Assembly (NCBI GenBank): GCA_002900995.3
Contig: CM035307.1
Location: 2,108,001-2,172,000, forward strand
DNA length: 64,000 nt
Source of the DNA: Ganoderma boninense
Lineage: Eukaryota; Basidiomycota; Agaricomycetes; Polyporales; Polyporaceae
Direction of reading: 5' to 3'
A model generated the notes under the pieces. That model had not been told where the DNA came from, made no database searches, and saw only the letters and a list, made by a program, of their open reading frames with translations. A program made the position numbers and the translations under genes. Below are positions 31,330-41,021 of the stretch, piece after piece (position 1 is the first letter of the stretch; every line of letters begins with the position of its first letter).

Positions 31330-33660
31330 GGGTCTAGCGGCCTAGTGGACGATGGGGGAGGTGGGGGAGAGAGAGATAGCAGATGGAGCAAACATGCTGA
31401 GAGCTGATCACTAGCTAGCGGGAACCGCCCATCGTCCGACCCCAGTCAGACCCGTCCTGGCGTAGCCTCAGCCTGCCGCACGGCATGTCATTGCGACCAC
31501 TATTAATAGAGCGCCACAACGCCAGGGCGTCTGTCCACTACCTGCAAGCTCTCGGTCGGACTCTCCGTCGGCCGTGGCCCATGCTGCCAGCCTGCATTCC
31601 CCTCCGTCGATGTCCACTGCATTCGTCTCTCGCTGCACACGCAGTCACAGTCCTTTAGCCTGCTACGACTCGTCCGGAGAGCGAACAGCCCCATTCGCCC
31701 ACTACCGCGTCACCCTCACGCCCATTTGCTGCAGAGTTCCAACCTTGTTTCTGAGTCACCGCATTAGCACGAGCCCAAACTGTGCTCTCTACTAGGTTTT
31801 GCACTCTGCACTCTGTCCTCCGAAGCAACCAGACCCTGAAGAAGGTGAGCGGTCCGCGCACATCCTTTACCTTTTCTATTGGCCCCCTTTCTCACAGACC
31901 CTGCCCCGGTGCACCATGCTGGTTTTGTTGCCGGAGGATCGCATCGCACTGGCCCAGCCCAGGGCATGTCGTCACCCGTCGTCACCTTAGCCGGGCGTGG
32001 AGTTAGGCACAGTTGCAGAACGGGTTTGGACGACCTCGCCGCCGCCCACGGACCCGCCGGCGAGAAGGTTCTGTCTCGCCCATCCCCTCCAGACAGTGAC
32101 TCGGTGAGAACGTCAACGCTCGCACGGAGAAACTTCACAGAATTCGACGACATGCCGGCGTTCTTGGAACAGAAGGCGGCCGTCGTTTAGAACTAAGTAC
32201 ATAACATCGCGTCGGCTCCCTTCTGTGCCGAGTCTTCGAGGTTCTGCTTCCTTCTGTTCGGAGGACGGACGTTTAACGTCCTCAGGAGCCTGGAAGTAAC
32301 GCCACCTTACGCCCCCAGCCTGTCCCTGGACCTGCTTTTCCGGAGCGGCCATATCAATCTACAAGCCCAGCGGTGCACTGAAATACACCCATCTCTGCAG
32401 CTGTCCGTCCGGTCCGAACTTGCCTGACGTTAAAGCTGCGTTCGCCTTATAGGTCTCCCGAATTCTCACTGTATCTGGTACACCACACTTAGCAGACTTT
32501 GCGGATGAAAACGCGCAATCAAACCGAAAGTAGCCCCATGCATTGATCCAAGCACGATGCTCCGACGTCGCTGCTGACGTACTGCTCTATGGCCAGCCGA
32601 TGGCGGAGCTCTAAGTGACAAGCAAAGGCCCGAGTCCGATATCGCGGTCAGCTTCTTGCAAGTATCATGTGTTCCAAACCTTACAGGCGGACTCGTGACC
32701 GCGGAGTAGTCACTCGCTAGTCACTGTACAACTCGATTGGCTGCATGGGTTAGATTCACGCTGTGTTCCGCATTCGAAATTCGGTCTTGTTTGCAACTTT
32801 GTCCGTACATCGGGCGGATTAGAAGACCGTTGACTACAAGGGTATCAGTCATCGGAAGGAACATCCAAGGGCGGAGGGAAGATCCTGGACCGCAAATTTA
32901 CATGGGGTAGCAAATTTCGGCTTGAGGCGGAACCACCTTGGGTTACCTGTACAGCCTCAGCCTCCCAACACAACAAGAACAGACGGTTGCTGTTGCAGGC
33001 ATCGACGTCATTGCGCCGCCGATGTTGGTTGCTGAGATTAATTGTATTAGATGAAATGTTCGGAGGCGCGAAGCTTGTATTCTACGAGGCTAAAGTACAA
33101 GCATTATAACCTCCATCTTCTCGGATTTCTCTTGGTCCTGCCATTTAGCAACTCGACGTCTGGGAGCGTGTAGGTTGCCTGGGTAAGAAATGGACCGACA
33201 TGTAAGTTGGAAGAGAGTGCTGCGCGACGGCGGCGTTGAAAAGGCAGAGAGTTCAGGGCAGGCGTACGGCACGGGCCGCGCATGACGCTCATCGACATTA
33301 TGCGCCTGGCCCGCGAGAGCCGGGCGGGAAGTAAGCGGGTTGAAATGGGGCAGGGACACCGTCTGTTCTGCTTGCGACCCGCACAGGCAGGCCGACCCGT
33401 CGCAGTCTGAAACTCTCGAGTCTTCGAGGGTTGATCCCAGCTGCCCCGGACCGCCCCTGACAGCTCTCCCGCTCCCTGTCGTCACTCGACTATGAAAGCG
33501 GCCTCCCGTCCGCAGACCAGCCACCCATTGCCCGTCTCAGCCCTCCGCGCGTCCCTCCCCTCCGCATCCCTCGCCCCATTCACTCCAACTTAACCTCCCC
33601 TCGCCGCAGTCACCGGCCCTGTCAGCTCCTTCTCCCTTCCACTCTCTTATCCTCCCATCC
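31330..33660. other. Long intergenic region
   Basis: About 2.3 kb without a supported gene. It must contain the promoter of FEX at the left and of the DUF7704 gene at the right, where the last ~150 nt are pyrimidine-rich. The best unassigned frame is 32113-32352 on the minus strand (79 codons, ATG start), listed separately at low confidence. Confidence 0.4.
32113..32352 (-). CDS. Possible small hypothetical protein
   Basis: A 79-codon frame with ATG at 32350-32352 in a reasonable start context (GATATGG). The protein is charged (MAAPEKQVQGQAGG... ending CEVSPCER) and shows no motif I recognise. There is no intron, no neighbour that suggests a role and no repeat. It may be a chance frame; I list it only because it is the best candidate in a 2.3-kb stretch. 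Confidence 0.2.
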   Translation of the reverse strand: MAAPEKQVQGQAGGVRWRYFQAPEDVKRPSSEQKEAEPRRLGTEGSRRDVMYLVLNDGRLLFQERRHVVEFCEVSPCER

Positions 33661-34249
33661 ATGTCCGTCCTTTGCGAACGTCGCGCAACCACTGCCCTCC
33701 CCTGTGGGTACTGGGTCATCTTCGGCCTCTACGAGCCGATGTTATCCATCTCCGGCTTCGTTGGAGCACTCGCAGACCCCAAGAAGGTAAGCAGCACCCC
33801 ACACGCTCCATCGTCGAGCCACAACCCACGCTATCTCTACCAAGGCCCATGATGCTCAAGCTCCATGGCCCTCGGGCAGCGCTCCTCCAGACCCACTCGC
33901 CAGGGCCACACAAGTCACCATGCTCCAGCTCGCACACGTCGTCGGCCTTCTCGGCCTCATCAACTTCTTCGTCCTCGGAGCGGCGCGCAAATACCTCTTT
34001 GCACAGCCCGTACTGCAAGAGAAGATCGTCGGAGCGCTCCTCACCCCCCTCCTTATCGCCGACGTCGTGCACCTCAGCATAACCTGGTGGGCGTTGGGCG
34101 ACAGCCGCTGGCAATTCTGGGACTGGAGCGGCCTCCTCTGGATCACCTTCCTTACGGGCCTCAGCCTGCTCGTACCGAGAGCGGCATGGCATTTGGGCGT
34201 TGGGCGATACGTCGATAGACGCGATGGACAAGCTTTTAGAAAGGCGTGA
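33661..34249 (+). CDS. DUF7704-type fungal membrane protein
   Basis: Two exons (33661-33786 and 33845-34249) give about 176 residues. The protein starts MSVLCERRATTALPCGYWVI and continues into a first hydrophobic segment with FGLYEPMLSISGFVGAL. After the intron come VTMLQLAHVVGLLGLINFFVL, a helix LLTPLLIADVVHLSITWWALG, and LLWITFLTGLSLLVPRAAWHLGVG. The plan of four short helices, an early 'EP.....G' motif, the polar helix with IADVVHL and a final helix after a W-rich loop resembles the DUF7704 family of fungal membrane proteins, whose function is unknown. The intron has GTAAGC and AG ends and keeps the frame. Assignment is by pattern, not by search. Confidence 0.7.
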
Positions 34250-34514
34250 GTGGCCGGACAATTTGGTAGTGTATTATAGGGATGCTCGATTTACTATACT
34301 CTACAATGCTCGATATTCCTACCATAAGGGTGCTCGGAGGTCTTGCGCAGGAATACGAATCTGGATAGGCAATGGAATCAATTTTTACAACTCCTCGTAC
34401 TCGGCAGGGTGACGGAAGAGTGTGTGCTCGTCATATTAGATCAAGAGAAAATCACCGGGAACCGCAAGTTCCGTGAGAACATAGCATGTGGTTCCATCGC
34501 ATACCACTTTCTAG

Positions 34515-35795
34515 TCATTCGAGGAGCATGAGGACACAAAATAAAGAACTCACCTTGCCGGCAACGTCCCTTGCGGCGCCGCCTATTCTCCCGACACGGT
34601 ACTCCTCAGGCCGACCGCCTGGCCTTCTTCGAGCACTTGCAGGAGGCGGCGCAACCAGCTTGCGCCGCCGCATGTCCCAGAAGTCCAAAGCCCACGACTG
34701 GAACAGCCCGAATGTCGCGGACGTCACCCAGTATAGCTGCACGCTCTGCAAAAGCAACCCGGGCACACTCGCTGTCAGCCACCGGTGTCCATCGCTCGCG
34801 CGCACCAAGCAACAAGTGCGATAACAATCACAACGACAGAGGCACTTGCACTCACCCCAGGGACCATGGCCGCGATGAGGATCCTGCCGACAGACAGCAG
34901 CCGGAGCGCGCTTTGCGAGATCTTGCCGGGCTCGAGGACTTGCTCACCGCGTGCCCGACGTTCTGCCGTCCACTTCGCGACCTGCTGCTCGCGCTGGAGC
35001 GCCTCCGCGCTCACGAACCAGCGCGAGCTCTCGACGTTCGCCAGCGTGATTATGCCCAACAGGATAGGAAGTGTCGCTGTCGCGTCCGCGTGCGCAAGCG
35101 ATGTGAGCGTGGCAAACGCCTCCGAGTCGAGCACGGTCGGCGCCGCGGAGGCGTGCGACAGCACCATGCTAGTGCCGACGAACAGGGGGAGCTGGCTGGC
35201 GGCGGGCAATAGGATCGTGAGCATGGGGGAGGCGTTGTGTTGCGCGAGGAGCTCCTTTCGCCGCTTGGTGGCCTACATGCAACAAACATGCCTGGGTTAG
35301 CGCAGGCGGGCAGGATGGCGAGCTCGTGCACGCACTATTGGTTGGGTCCTTTTGTTAACCTCCGCGACAATGGCATTTTTATCTCCTCTGAAACCAGCCT
35401 TCCTCATGTCTTGCTGGACTTGTTTGTGAATGGCAGGCATCTCGCTCTTCAGCTGAGGAACGACGATCGTTTCTGCACGCCATTGCCGGTTCTTGGCCTA
35501 GAATAACTGTGTTAGGGATAGATGCGGTCATTATAAGCATGTTATCACTTACCCATACAGAGAAAGGGACAGTAAATGCGAGTCGTGTTACGACGGTGAC
35601 TAGGATGATGGTGCAGGAGTATGGCGGCCAATCTGGAGGGTAAGGTAGCGCGGTCGCCAGGTCCAGGAAGCCTTCGGAGAGGCTATGAATGGTTGAAGCA
35701 ATGAATGTCCTGCGTGGTGGGTGACATCGTGGAGTGAAACGGGCTGGACGAAGAGAGGGTCGTAGAGTTGCCACAGCAGTCCTGGTGGAAAGCAT
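34515..35795 (-). CDS. Cox18/Oxa1-family mitochondrial membrane insertase
   Basis: The protein belongs to the YidC/Oxa1 family that inserts proteins into the mitochondrial inner membrane; sequence and size fit the Cox18 branch, which handles Cox2. The ATG at 35793-35795 opens an Arg- and Ser-rich, acid-free presequence (MLSTRTAVATLRPSLRPARF). Then come SLSEGFLDLATALPYPPDW, the first helix TIILVTVVTRLAFTVPFSVW, the conserved AKNRQWRAETIVVPQLKSEMP loop, ATKRRKELLAQHNASP, LLPAASQLPLFVGTSMVL, ATLPILLGIITLANVES, and a last helix at VQLYWVTSATFGLFQSWAL. The C-terminal exon ends at 34515-34517, but a GTGAGT donor just before (after GGK) may join a further short exon near 34505-34435, so the exact end is uncertain. 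The MITE at 35863 lies only about 70 nt upstream of the start. Confidence 0.85.
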
Positions 35796-35859
35796 TCTGT
35801 GACGTTCCAACCCCCGAGCATCTCATAAGCGCTCGCGAACACCGGCGCGTCAATTGAAG

Positions 35860-35862
35860 ATT
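35860..35862. repeat. Target-site duplication ATT, left copy
   Basis: ATT directly before CACTGCATG and again at 36425-36427 after CATGCAGTG; 3 bp is typical for CACTA-like transposons. Confidence 0.6.
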
Positions 35863-36424
35863 CACTGCATGTCAAAGGCCCCTAGGTCGGGGGTCGTCTA
35901 CGTTTGACCACGTCGCGTGGCATACGTAGTCACCCCCGCATAAGTCCCGTAGACGAAGGGTTCGCTGATGTTCGGCCATGTCGCGTATCCGACAGTACCC
36001 GAAGGATCCGTCTAGACGACCTAGCCTTTCCCCACGACTACCATTGCCCATTGAACATATGTGGGGGTAGTCCGACACTATGCCCACCCCTACGCTGCAC
36101 TTTGGCACAGAATGTACAGAGAATGTGGCAACTTAAGCACTCATCTAGGTCCCCGTTACCATGTAGTGCTGTACAAATGATCATTCAGTGGAGGAATTCG
36201 GCGCGAGAGATGGACAATCCGTTGCACGTGCGGAGTCTCGGCCGTGCTGTTGACTGCAGTCAAAAAGCCGCCCAGGTTCGTAGACGAGGGGTTCGTCTAC
36301 GTTGGACAACTACCTGTGGTTGCGCATAGTCACAGATACATCAGGGTCTGTCTACCCGAGATACGCGCACGTTGTGACTACTTGACGTAGGCGACCTCGA
36401 CCTACGGACCTCTGACATGCAGTG
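35863..36424. mobile_element. Non-autonomous CACTG-ended MITE, 562 bp
   Basis: The two ends are inverted repeats. Reading inward, the left end begins CACTGCATGTCAAAGGCCCC and the right end CACTGCATGTCAGAGGTCCG; over 41 aligned positions they agree at 35 with one gap. A 3-bp ATT duplication flanks the element. The CACTG terminus plus 3-bp duplication is the mark of the CACTA (En/Spm) superfamily. The element has no coding frame, so it would need a transposase from elsewhere. Inside it repeats a CGTAGACGA motif several times in both orientations. It occupies most of the space between the eL6 stop (36639) and the Cox18-like start (35795) and so is part of that gene's promoter region. Confidence 0.8.
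36279..36301. repeat. Perfect 9-bp inverted repeat inside the MITE
   Basis: CGTAGACGA - GGGGT - TCGTCTACG forms a perfect hairpin. Related copies stand near the left end (GTCGTCTACG at about 35894 and CGTAGACGAAGGGTTCG at about 35949). Confidence 0.85.
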
Positions 36425-36427
36425 ATT
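36425..36427. repeat. Target-site duplication ATT, right copy
   Basis: Matches 35860-35862. Confidence 0.6.
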
Positions 36428-36638
36428 GACGTCCGTGGCGATCCGTAACCTCACGAGTAATGTCGGAGACACTCGAACTCACTTTGAGGTTTACAACGCC
36501 CAGAGACTAGCATATCAAAGCGCGTATACATGTCATGCGTGTGCTACAGGGCATATCATAGTCATAGGACTGCCAAACTCCTCTCGCCAAAGACTCCAGC
36601 GACCGGCCCTTGACCTCCACAAAATCCTCTCCAGCCGA

Positions 36639-37430
36639 TCAGAAGGTGAGCTGATGAGGGAATTGGCCCTTTGAGAGGCCGAAGGTCGCCTTGATGTACT
36701 TGTCAAGGTATTCAGTCTTCTTGATTGCAGCGATGATAGCGGCATCAACGGTCTTCTGGTCTGCCGCCTTCGACTCGGGGAAGGCAGTCCTTCTCCTTGG
36801 GCTTGCCCTCCGAGAAGAACTCCTCCTCCGCAGAACGAGAGCCCTTGGCGGCGGGCTTCGCAAAGTAGGCATCGTTGATTTTCTCGTCAACCTAGCCGCT
36901 TCCGTTAGTACAGAACAAAGACAGAACCACACGATAGTATTTTTGGAATTGGAAAGAAGACACACCTTGAAGTCACCAAGGTCGACTTTGGTAGAGCTGG
37001 CAATCACGTATGCCTGGTTCACCCTCCGGAGGGGAACACCGTTGACCTTGTAGGGCCCGGTGACCAAGAGCAGACCGCTCGCTAGCTGCTTGAGGAAAAC
37101 GACACGCTTTCCCCGGAAGCGACCCGCGAGGAGGATAAGGACGGTGCCGGGTGTGATGGAGGAGCGGAGGTTCGTGGGCTTGGGGGATTTCCTGCTCTTC
37201 TTGGGTTGGCGGACATCTTCCGCGGGGTAGAAACGAGGGGCCTTCTTGGTGGGGACGATGCGGCTCGCGCCGTTCTTGTCGCCGCCGACAGTCGCCTGCT
37301 TTGACGCAGGGGTCTCAGCCTCGGCGGGCTTGGTGGATTTTTTCTGGCCCTTGTAGAGGCCGCGACGCGCGAAGACGGAGGAGCGGGACAGACGGCCGAC
37401 GCCGGGGACGAGTTCCTTGCTGCGGGCCAT
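36639..37430 (-). CDS. RPL6: 60S ribosomal protein eL6, with an apparent 1-nt frameshift
   Basis: Exon 1 from the ATG at 37428-37430 opens MARSKELVPGVGRLSRS and includes the eL6 core: PGTVLILLAGRFRGKRVVFLKQL, LLLVTGPYKVNGVPLRRVNQAYVIASSTKVD. An intron of about 80 nt ends at the AG before GTTGACGAG, and exon 2 reads VDEKINDAYFAKPAAKGSRS and EEEFFSEGKPKEK in one frame. The normal family ending (FPESKAADQKTVDAAIIA ... LSKGQFPHQLTF, stop 36639-36641) then continues in the next frame; the shift of one base lies at 36784-36796. As eL6 is essential, a sequencing or assembly error is the simplest reason, but a decayed duplicate is possible. The start sits right after a CAG, so a 5' UTR intron may precede it. 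Confidence 0.9.
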   Translation of the reverse strand: MARSKELVPGVGRLSRSSVFARRGLYKGQKKSTKPAEAETPASKQATVGGDKNGASRIVPTKKAPRFYPAEDVRQPKKSRKSPKPTNLRSSITPGTVLILLAGRFRGKRVVFLKQLASGLLLVTGPYKVNGVPLRRVNQAYVIASSTKVDLGDFKVCLLSNSKNTIVWFCLCSVLTEAARLTRKSTMPTLRSPPPRALVLRRRSSSRRASPRRRTAFPESKAADQKTVDAAIIAAIKKTEYLDKYIKATFGLSKGQFPHQLTF

Positions 37431-37942
37431 CTGCGAGTGCAAAGGACAAGGGTGTTAGCAGGGAGAACGAGAAGATAGGTCACCATGCCAGCCCGCGCGG
37501 TACATCCATCTGCCTGAGTGCCCATCCAGCCCAATCCACCGCCATTCTGCCAGCCAAACTTCCCACAAACCGCCCAGCATATCTAAGACGTCCATCCAGA
37601 GGTTCATACGGCAATGAATTGTACTCACAGCGTTGCGGTTGGTCTTGAAGTCGATGGGCCTTGTTGATTCTTCCGCGGATGGCGAGACGCACTGGCACAT
37701 CACCAGCGGCTATGGAGCCCGATATGGCAAGTGGGCGTCTCGATGATGGGCGTCTACAGCCTGGTGTGGCGCCCAAGACCAAGGTTAACGTAAGTCACTA
37801 ACAGTGAAACGTTTCCTAACGTTTCTCGCGACTCGGGACATTGGATTTGAATCGGCGACGTGGTCTTTACTCACCGAGCACACATTTTCGAAGGCCATAC
37901 AGGCTCTAGCTTATTTAGACACTGCACCCCAGACCGCAAACA
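37431..37942. promoter_or_regulatory. Divergent promoter region of eL6 and the nucleotidase
   Basis: 512 nt between the two divergent starts. An open stretch on the minus strand (about 37640-37730) with no homology I recognise may be 5' UTR of eL6. No other feature found. Confidence 0.4.
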
Positions 37943-38951
37943 ATGGGTGCTCCTGGTCAGTGCGTGCTATCTACCATCCTGGACGCCTGCCAATCATCAA
38001 CTTCACAGAAGACGACCGAGGCATCGTGTGGCTGGATATAGACAATACTCTATACTCTGCTAGTGCAGGGATCTCGCATGCGATGGGAGAGCGCATACAT
38101 GGTGCTAACGACATAGAGCAATGTTCATCATGATCCTGTACTCAACCTACTCTCCCTCCAGCGTATTTCGTGGGGATGGGGCTTCCGGATGAAGAGGCAT
38201 CCAAGCTTCATCATCGGTACTACTCACAGTATGGACTAGCAATCCGAGGCCTTGTTCGGCATCATGAGATCGGTGCGTTTGTTTCGCACCTGCGTGGTAT
38301 TGCACAACTTCATGGTCTGTGATGCAGATCCCCTCGACTTTGATCGCAAATGCGACGGTTCCCTCCCCTTAGAAGAACTCCTCAAGCCGGACCCTGTGCT
38401 CCGTAAGTTGCTGGAGGACATAGATCGCACAAAGGTCCGAGTATGGGGACTCACAAACGCCTACTACACCGTACGTGGCCCCCAGACGTTCGCATGCATA
38501 CTAAGATGCTTCACAAATCATTAGCACGCTTCTCGCGTCCTCCACATCCTCGGGGTTGATGACCTTGTAGAGGACATTGTCTATTGTGACTATTCCAACC
38601 CGGAATTCAACTGTAAACCAGAACCCGAGTTCTACTACAATGTGAGTTGATATCGTAGGTCGCAGTGTAGACTCTGACATTGGAGTTCTGCAGGCACTCC
38701 AGGTTGCAGGGGTCGACGACCCAGCGAAATGCTACTTCGTAGACGACAGCCTCTCTAATGTCAGAGCTGCACGGGCCCTCGGCTGGGGAAACTGCGTCCA
38801 CTTCTGTGAGCGGGGGCTGCTGCACGTGGAAGGGGGCAAGCCCAAATACATCGGCAGCGACATCAAAGAGCAGCCGGATGAGGACGGCATTGGAGCCATC
38901 GCTAAGATTGACGAGCTTCGTGGCGTCTGGCCGGAGATATTCAAGCAATGA
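37943..38951 (+). CDS. SDT1: HAD-family pyrimidine 5'-nucleotidase (Sdt1/Phm8 type)
   Basis: A six-exon gene for about 225 residues. Exon 1 has just 13 nt (37943-37955) and gives MGAP; the intron 37956-38008 leads to EDDRGIVWLDIDNTLYSAS, so the start rests on the joined reading frame. Haloacid dehalogenase motifs are complete: motif I DIDNT (nucleophile and acid-base Asp), motif II LTNAY, motif III lysine in CKPEPEFY, motif IV CYFVDDSLSN. The cap segment YFVGMGLPDEEASKLHHRYY and GLAIRGLVRHHEIDPLDFD is typical for Sdt1, which removes phosphate from UMP and CMP. It ends at VWPEIFKQ, stop 38949-38951. Five introns of 50-65 nt all keep the frame. It is divergent from eL6 and convergent with the PHAF1 gene, about 110 nt away. 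Confidence 0.92.
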
Positions 38952-39062
38952 TACCCACGCGATGTAATATGCATGTTGTAGAAGTCCAGTATGGTAGATG
39001 CGTAGTCTCACATTAGTGTCCTGTTGTACAACATTATCCTTCCCTCTGTCCAAATGACTACA

Positions 39063-40572
39063 CTAAAACAACACGACTGCCACGACCTGGCCTGATTCTG
39101 TTGCTTCTAGGATGATCCCGTCATATCCGAACAGTCCTGGGGTGGATTCAATGGCTTCAGTAGCTGAGATGGACCAAACCAGGAAGGCAAATTACGTGTC
39201 GTTGAACTTGGCAGCCGCAAGCCGTCTTCGTCGTCTGTACGATTCAATATCATTGAAGGTGGGGCTTCACCTGGGGCAATGAAGTGCTGAATCTCCTCCA
39301 CCTGACCGCAAACGATGTCAGAACCAATTCATGTGAAGACCCCCCGGACGAGACGTACCCGTTCGTAGAATCGTTTCCGTGGCGGCGATTCTACGAAATT
39401 GTGGTGAATAGCTAATATTTTGTTTGGGTAAACAACTTACCATCCTCGTCGTCTTCAGGTCGACCTTGAATCTCCCAAGGGCAGCGTTTATACCGTTGGA
39501 ATAGTGGCGTACCGGGCTACATAGAGGTCAGATGGCATGGATACAGGACAAGTGATCAGACGTACGACATTCGAATGGACCACGATCTTCTTGACAGTGT
39601 GCGTTGACCCTGATATTAGGAAATCGATGCCATGCTGCTGATAATTGTAGAAATCTGGGGAGGGTCAATCACAACGGGCGATGACATTGGGAGTGCGCTC
39701 ACAATCCCCGTCAGCGTCGGATTCCGGGCCTGACCTGTGTATTGTCATTCTATCGTCCTCTTTATAATGAGTCCTGACGGGAGGCCCAAGGTCGCACATG
39801 AGATCTTGCGCGGTGCTGGATCTCAGGAGGATTTGTATTGGTTCGCAGCCTGTGGGATAGAAGTGGAGGGTTACGCCTTCGTGAACCTGCTGTGGTGGTG
39901 AACGAAGGTCCGTCGGGGGAAAATGGAATTGTTCACCTTGAGGATTGCCTGGGATAGCTCACCGGCCATGACCGCACATTCTGTGACCTCGTCCAACGCA
40001 TCTCGCTGTTCGCCATCTATACTCTTCTGGGATATGATGACCCGTTTCACCTCCTGCTGCCTATCATCTGGGAGAGAGACTGGGCTCTTGAGAGTTTCCC
40101 CTCGGCCATCCTCTTCGAAGCTGAATGACACTCCGGGGTACCGCAGGTCGTCTCCGGGATACGTAGGCCCAAACATGCGACTGACTCCCACTCTCCTAAA
40201 GACTTCTTCATTTGACGACAGGATGGCTTTCTTGTATGCCATCGCGAGAGGGGGGTGGGGATCTCTGAGTTTCCGCACGGAGATGGTGTGCAGGCGCTGC
40301 TGGTAGCCGGTGAATAGCAGGTCCAGGTGAGGACGGAGATGGAGGATGATGGGGGTTGTGGGAGAGTCAGGATCATACTTGAGGTCGACCTGGGGGAAGA
40401 AGTGTTGGGCGCCGCGAAGGAGGTCAAGGACGGTCCAGAGAGAGGTCCCTAGCATTGCATCAAGAATGGATTAGCAGGGGATTTAATAGTAGGATCCCGG
40501 CTGGTGCTCACCTATCTCAAACATCCCGAGGCCGGAGCCTGGTCTGAGGTCCATCTCCAGCGTTGAGAACAT
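39063..40572 (-). CDS. PHAF1: PHAF1 / UPF0183 family protein
   Basis: The family (human C16orf70/PHAF1) is linked to autophagic membranes. The first ATG in frame is 40570-40572 (MFSTLEMDLRPGSGLGMFEIG); the second Met at 40554 may be the real start. After an intron follow TSLWTVLDLLRGAQHFFP, PIILHLRPHLDLLFTGYQQRL, FGPTYPGDDLRYPGVSFSF, VTLHFYPTGCEPIQILLRSS, DRMTIH, DFYNYQQHGIDFLISGSTHT and PGTPLFQRYKRCPWEIQG, the standard order. The 3' part has a 32-nt micro-exon (39359-39390) joining DEDE to SPPRKRFYER, an exon starting VEEIQHFIAPG and a last exon ending GYDGIILEATESGQVVAVVLF, stop 39063-39065. Without that last intron (donor GTAATT) translation would stop at 39107 and lose the conserved ending. 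Confidence 0.88.
39359..39390 (-). other. 32-nt micro-exon of PHAF1 within a hairpin
   Basis: Bounded by TAG on its 5' side and GTACGT on its 3' side (minus strand). With one base from the exon before it gives eleven codons (ESPPRKRFYER) and keeps the frame. It overlaps the perfect inverted repeat 39362-39397. Confidence 0.7.
39362..39397. repeat. Perfect 12-bp inverted repeat, 12-nt loop
   Basis: TTCGTAGAATCG and CGATTCTACGAA are exact inverted copies. The hairpin covers almost the whole micro-exon plus its 3' splice site on the minus strand. Confidence 0.9.
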
Positions 40573-41021
40573 GACGTGAGCAGCGTTAATATCAAGTATC
40601 TGTGGTTGGGGGTGTGCCTCGGGTGTGCCTTTGTTAGCAAGTACGTCGAGTGAGGGCTGTGGTGTGTGGCGGCTGGTCCGAGAGAGCCCAGTGGGCTGCG
40701 GCCCGGCAGCTCCAAGAGCCGTGACTCCCAGATTCGGCAGATGAACGCGTCGCGTCACGTACCACGTAGCGAGCAGTCACAACGCGTTTTCAAGAACGAT
40801 CGCGTCGACGCGTCTCTTCCAGCCGCCAACTTCCTCACCGCCAAAGTTCGCGTCTTCCACGCCCAGGAGTGGCTGAAGGTACTCAACACGTTCCACATAT
40901 GTATCAATTGAGTGGCACTCATAATACTGACTTCCACTACTACTTCAAGTCAGTGTCTGCAATCTCTTCCACTGGACTCCCTGACTCCAGGCTGTTGACC
41001 TGACTGGTCAATTGGGTTACC
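40573..41021. promoter_or_regulatory. Divergent promoter of PHAF1 and DPB2
   Basis: 449 nt between two divergent ATGs. It contains an AT-GC mixed sequence with several ACGCGT-like stretches (about 40745-40815). Because DPB2 is a replication gene, these may be MCB-type (ACGCGT) cell-cycle sites; AACGCGT is read at about 40743 and CAACGCGTTTT at about 40779. The role is inferred. Confidence 0.4.

Noticed and set aside
33090..33524. 144-codon minus-strand frame
   Set aside because: No ATG context, motif or neighbour support; composition is like random GC-rich sequence.
34571..35212. Long plus-strand frame opposite the Cox18-like gene
   Set aside because: Antisense shadow; the minus strand has the Oxa1/Cox18 blocks and regular introns.
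36639..37442. Reading eL6 as one unspliced 267-codon frame
   Set aside because: The middle then has no family match, whereas splicing restores VDEKINDAYFAK; the start would also be TTG.
40666..40911. Open frame upstream of DPB2 that could be its first exon
   Set aside because: The conserved Dpb2 start (…[12 protein letters not shown]) is reached from the ATG at 41022 with a clean intron; the upstream frame has no family match and overlaps the divergent promoter.
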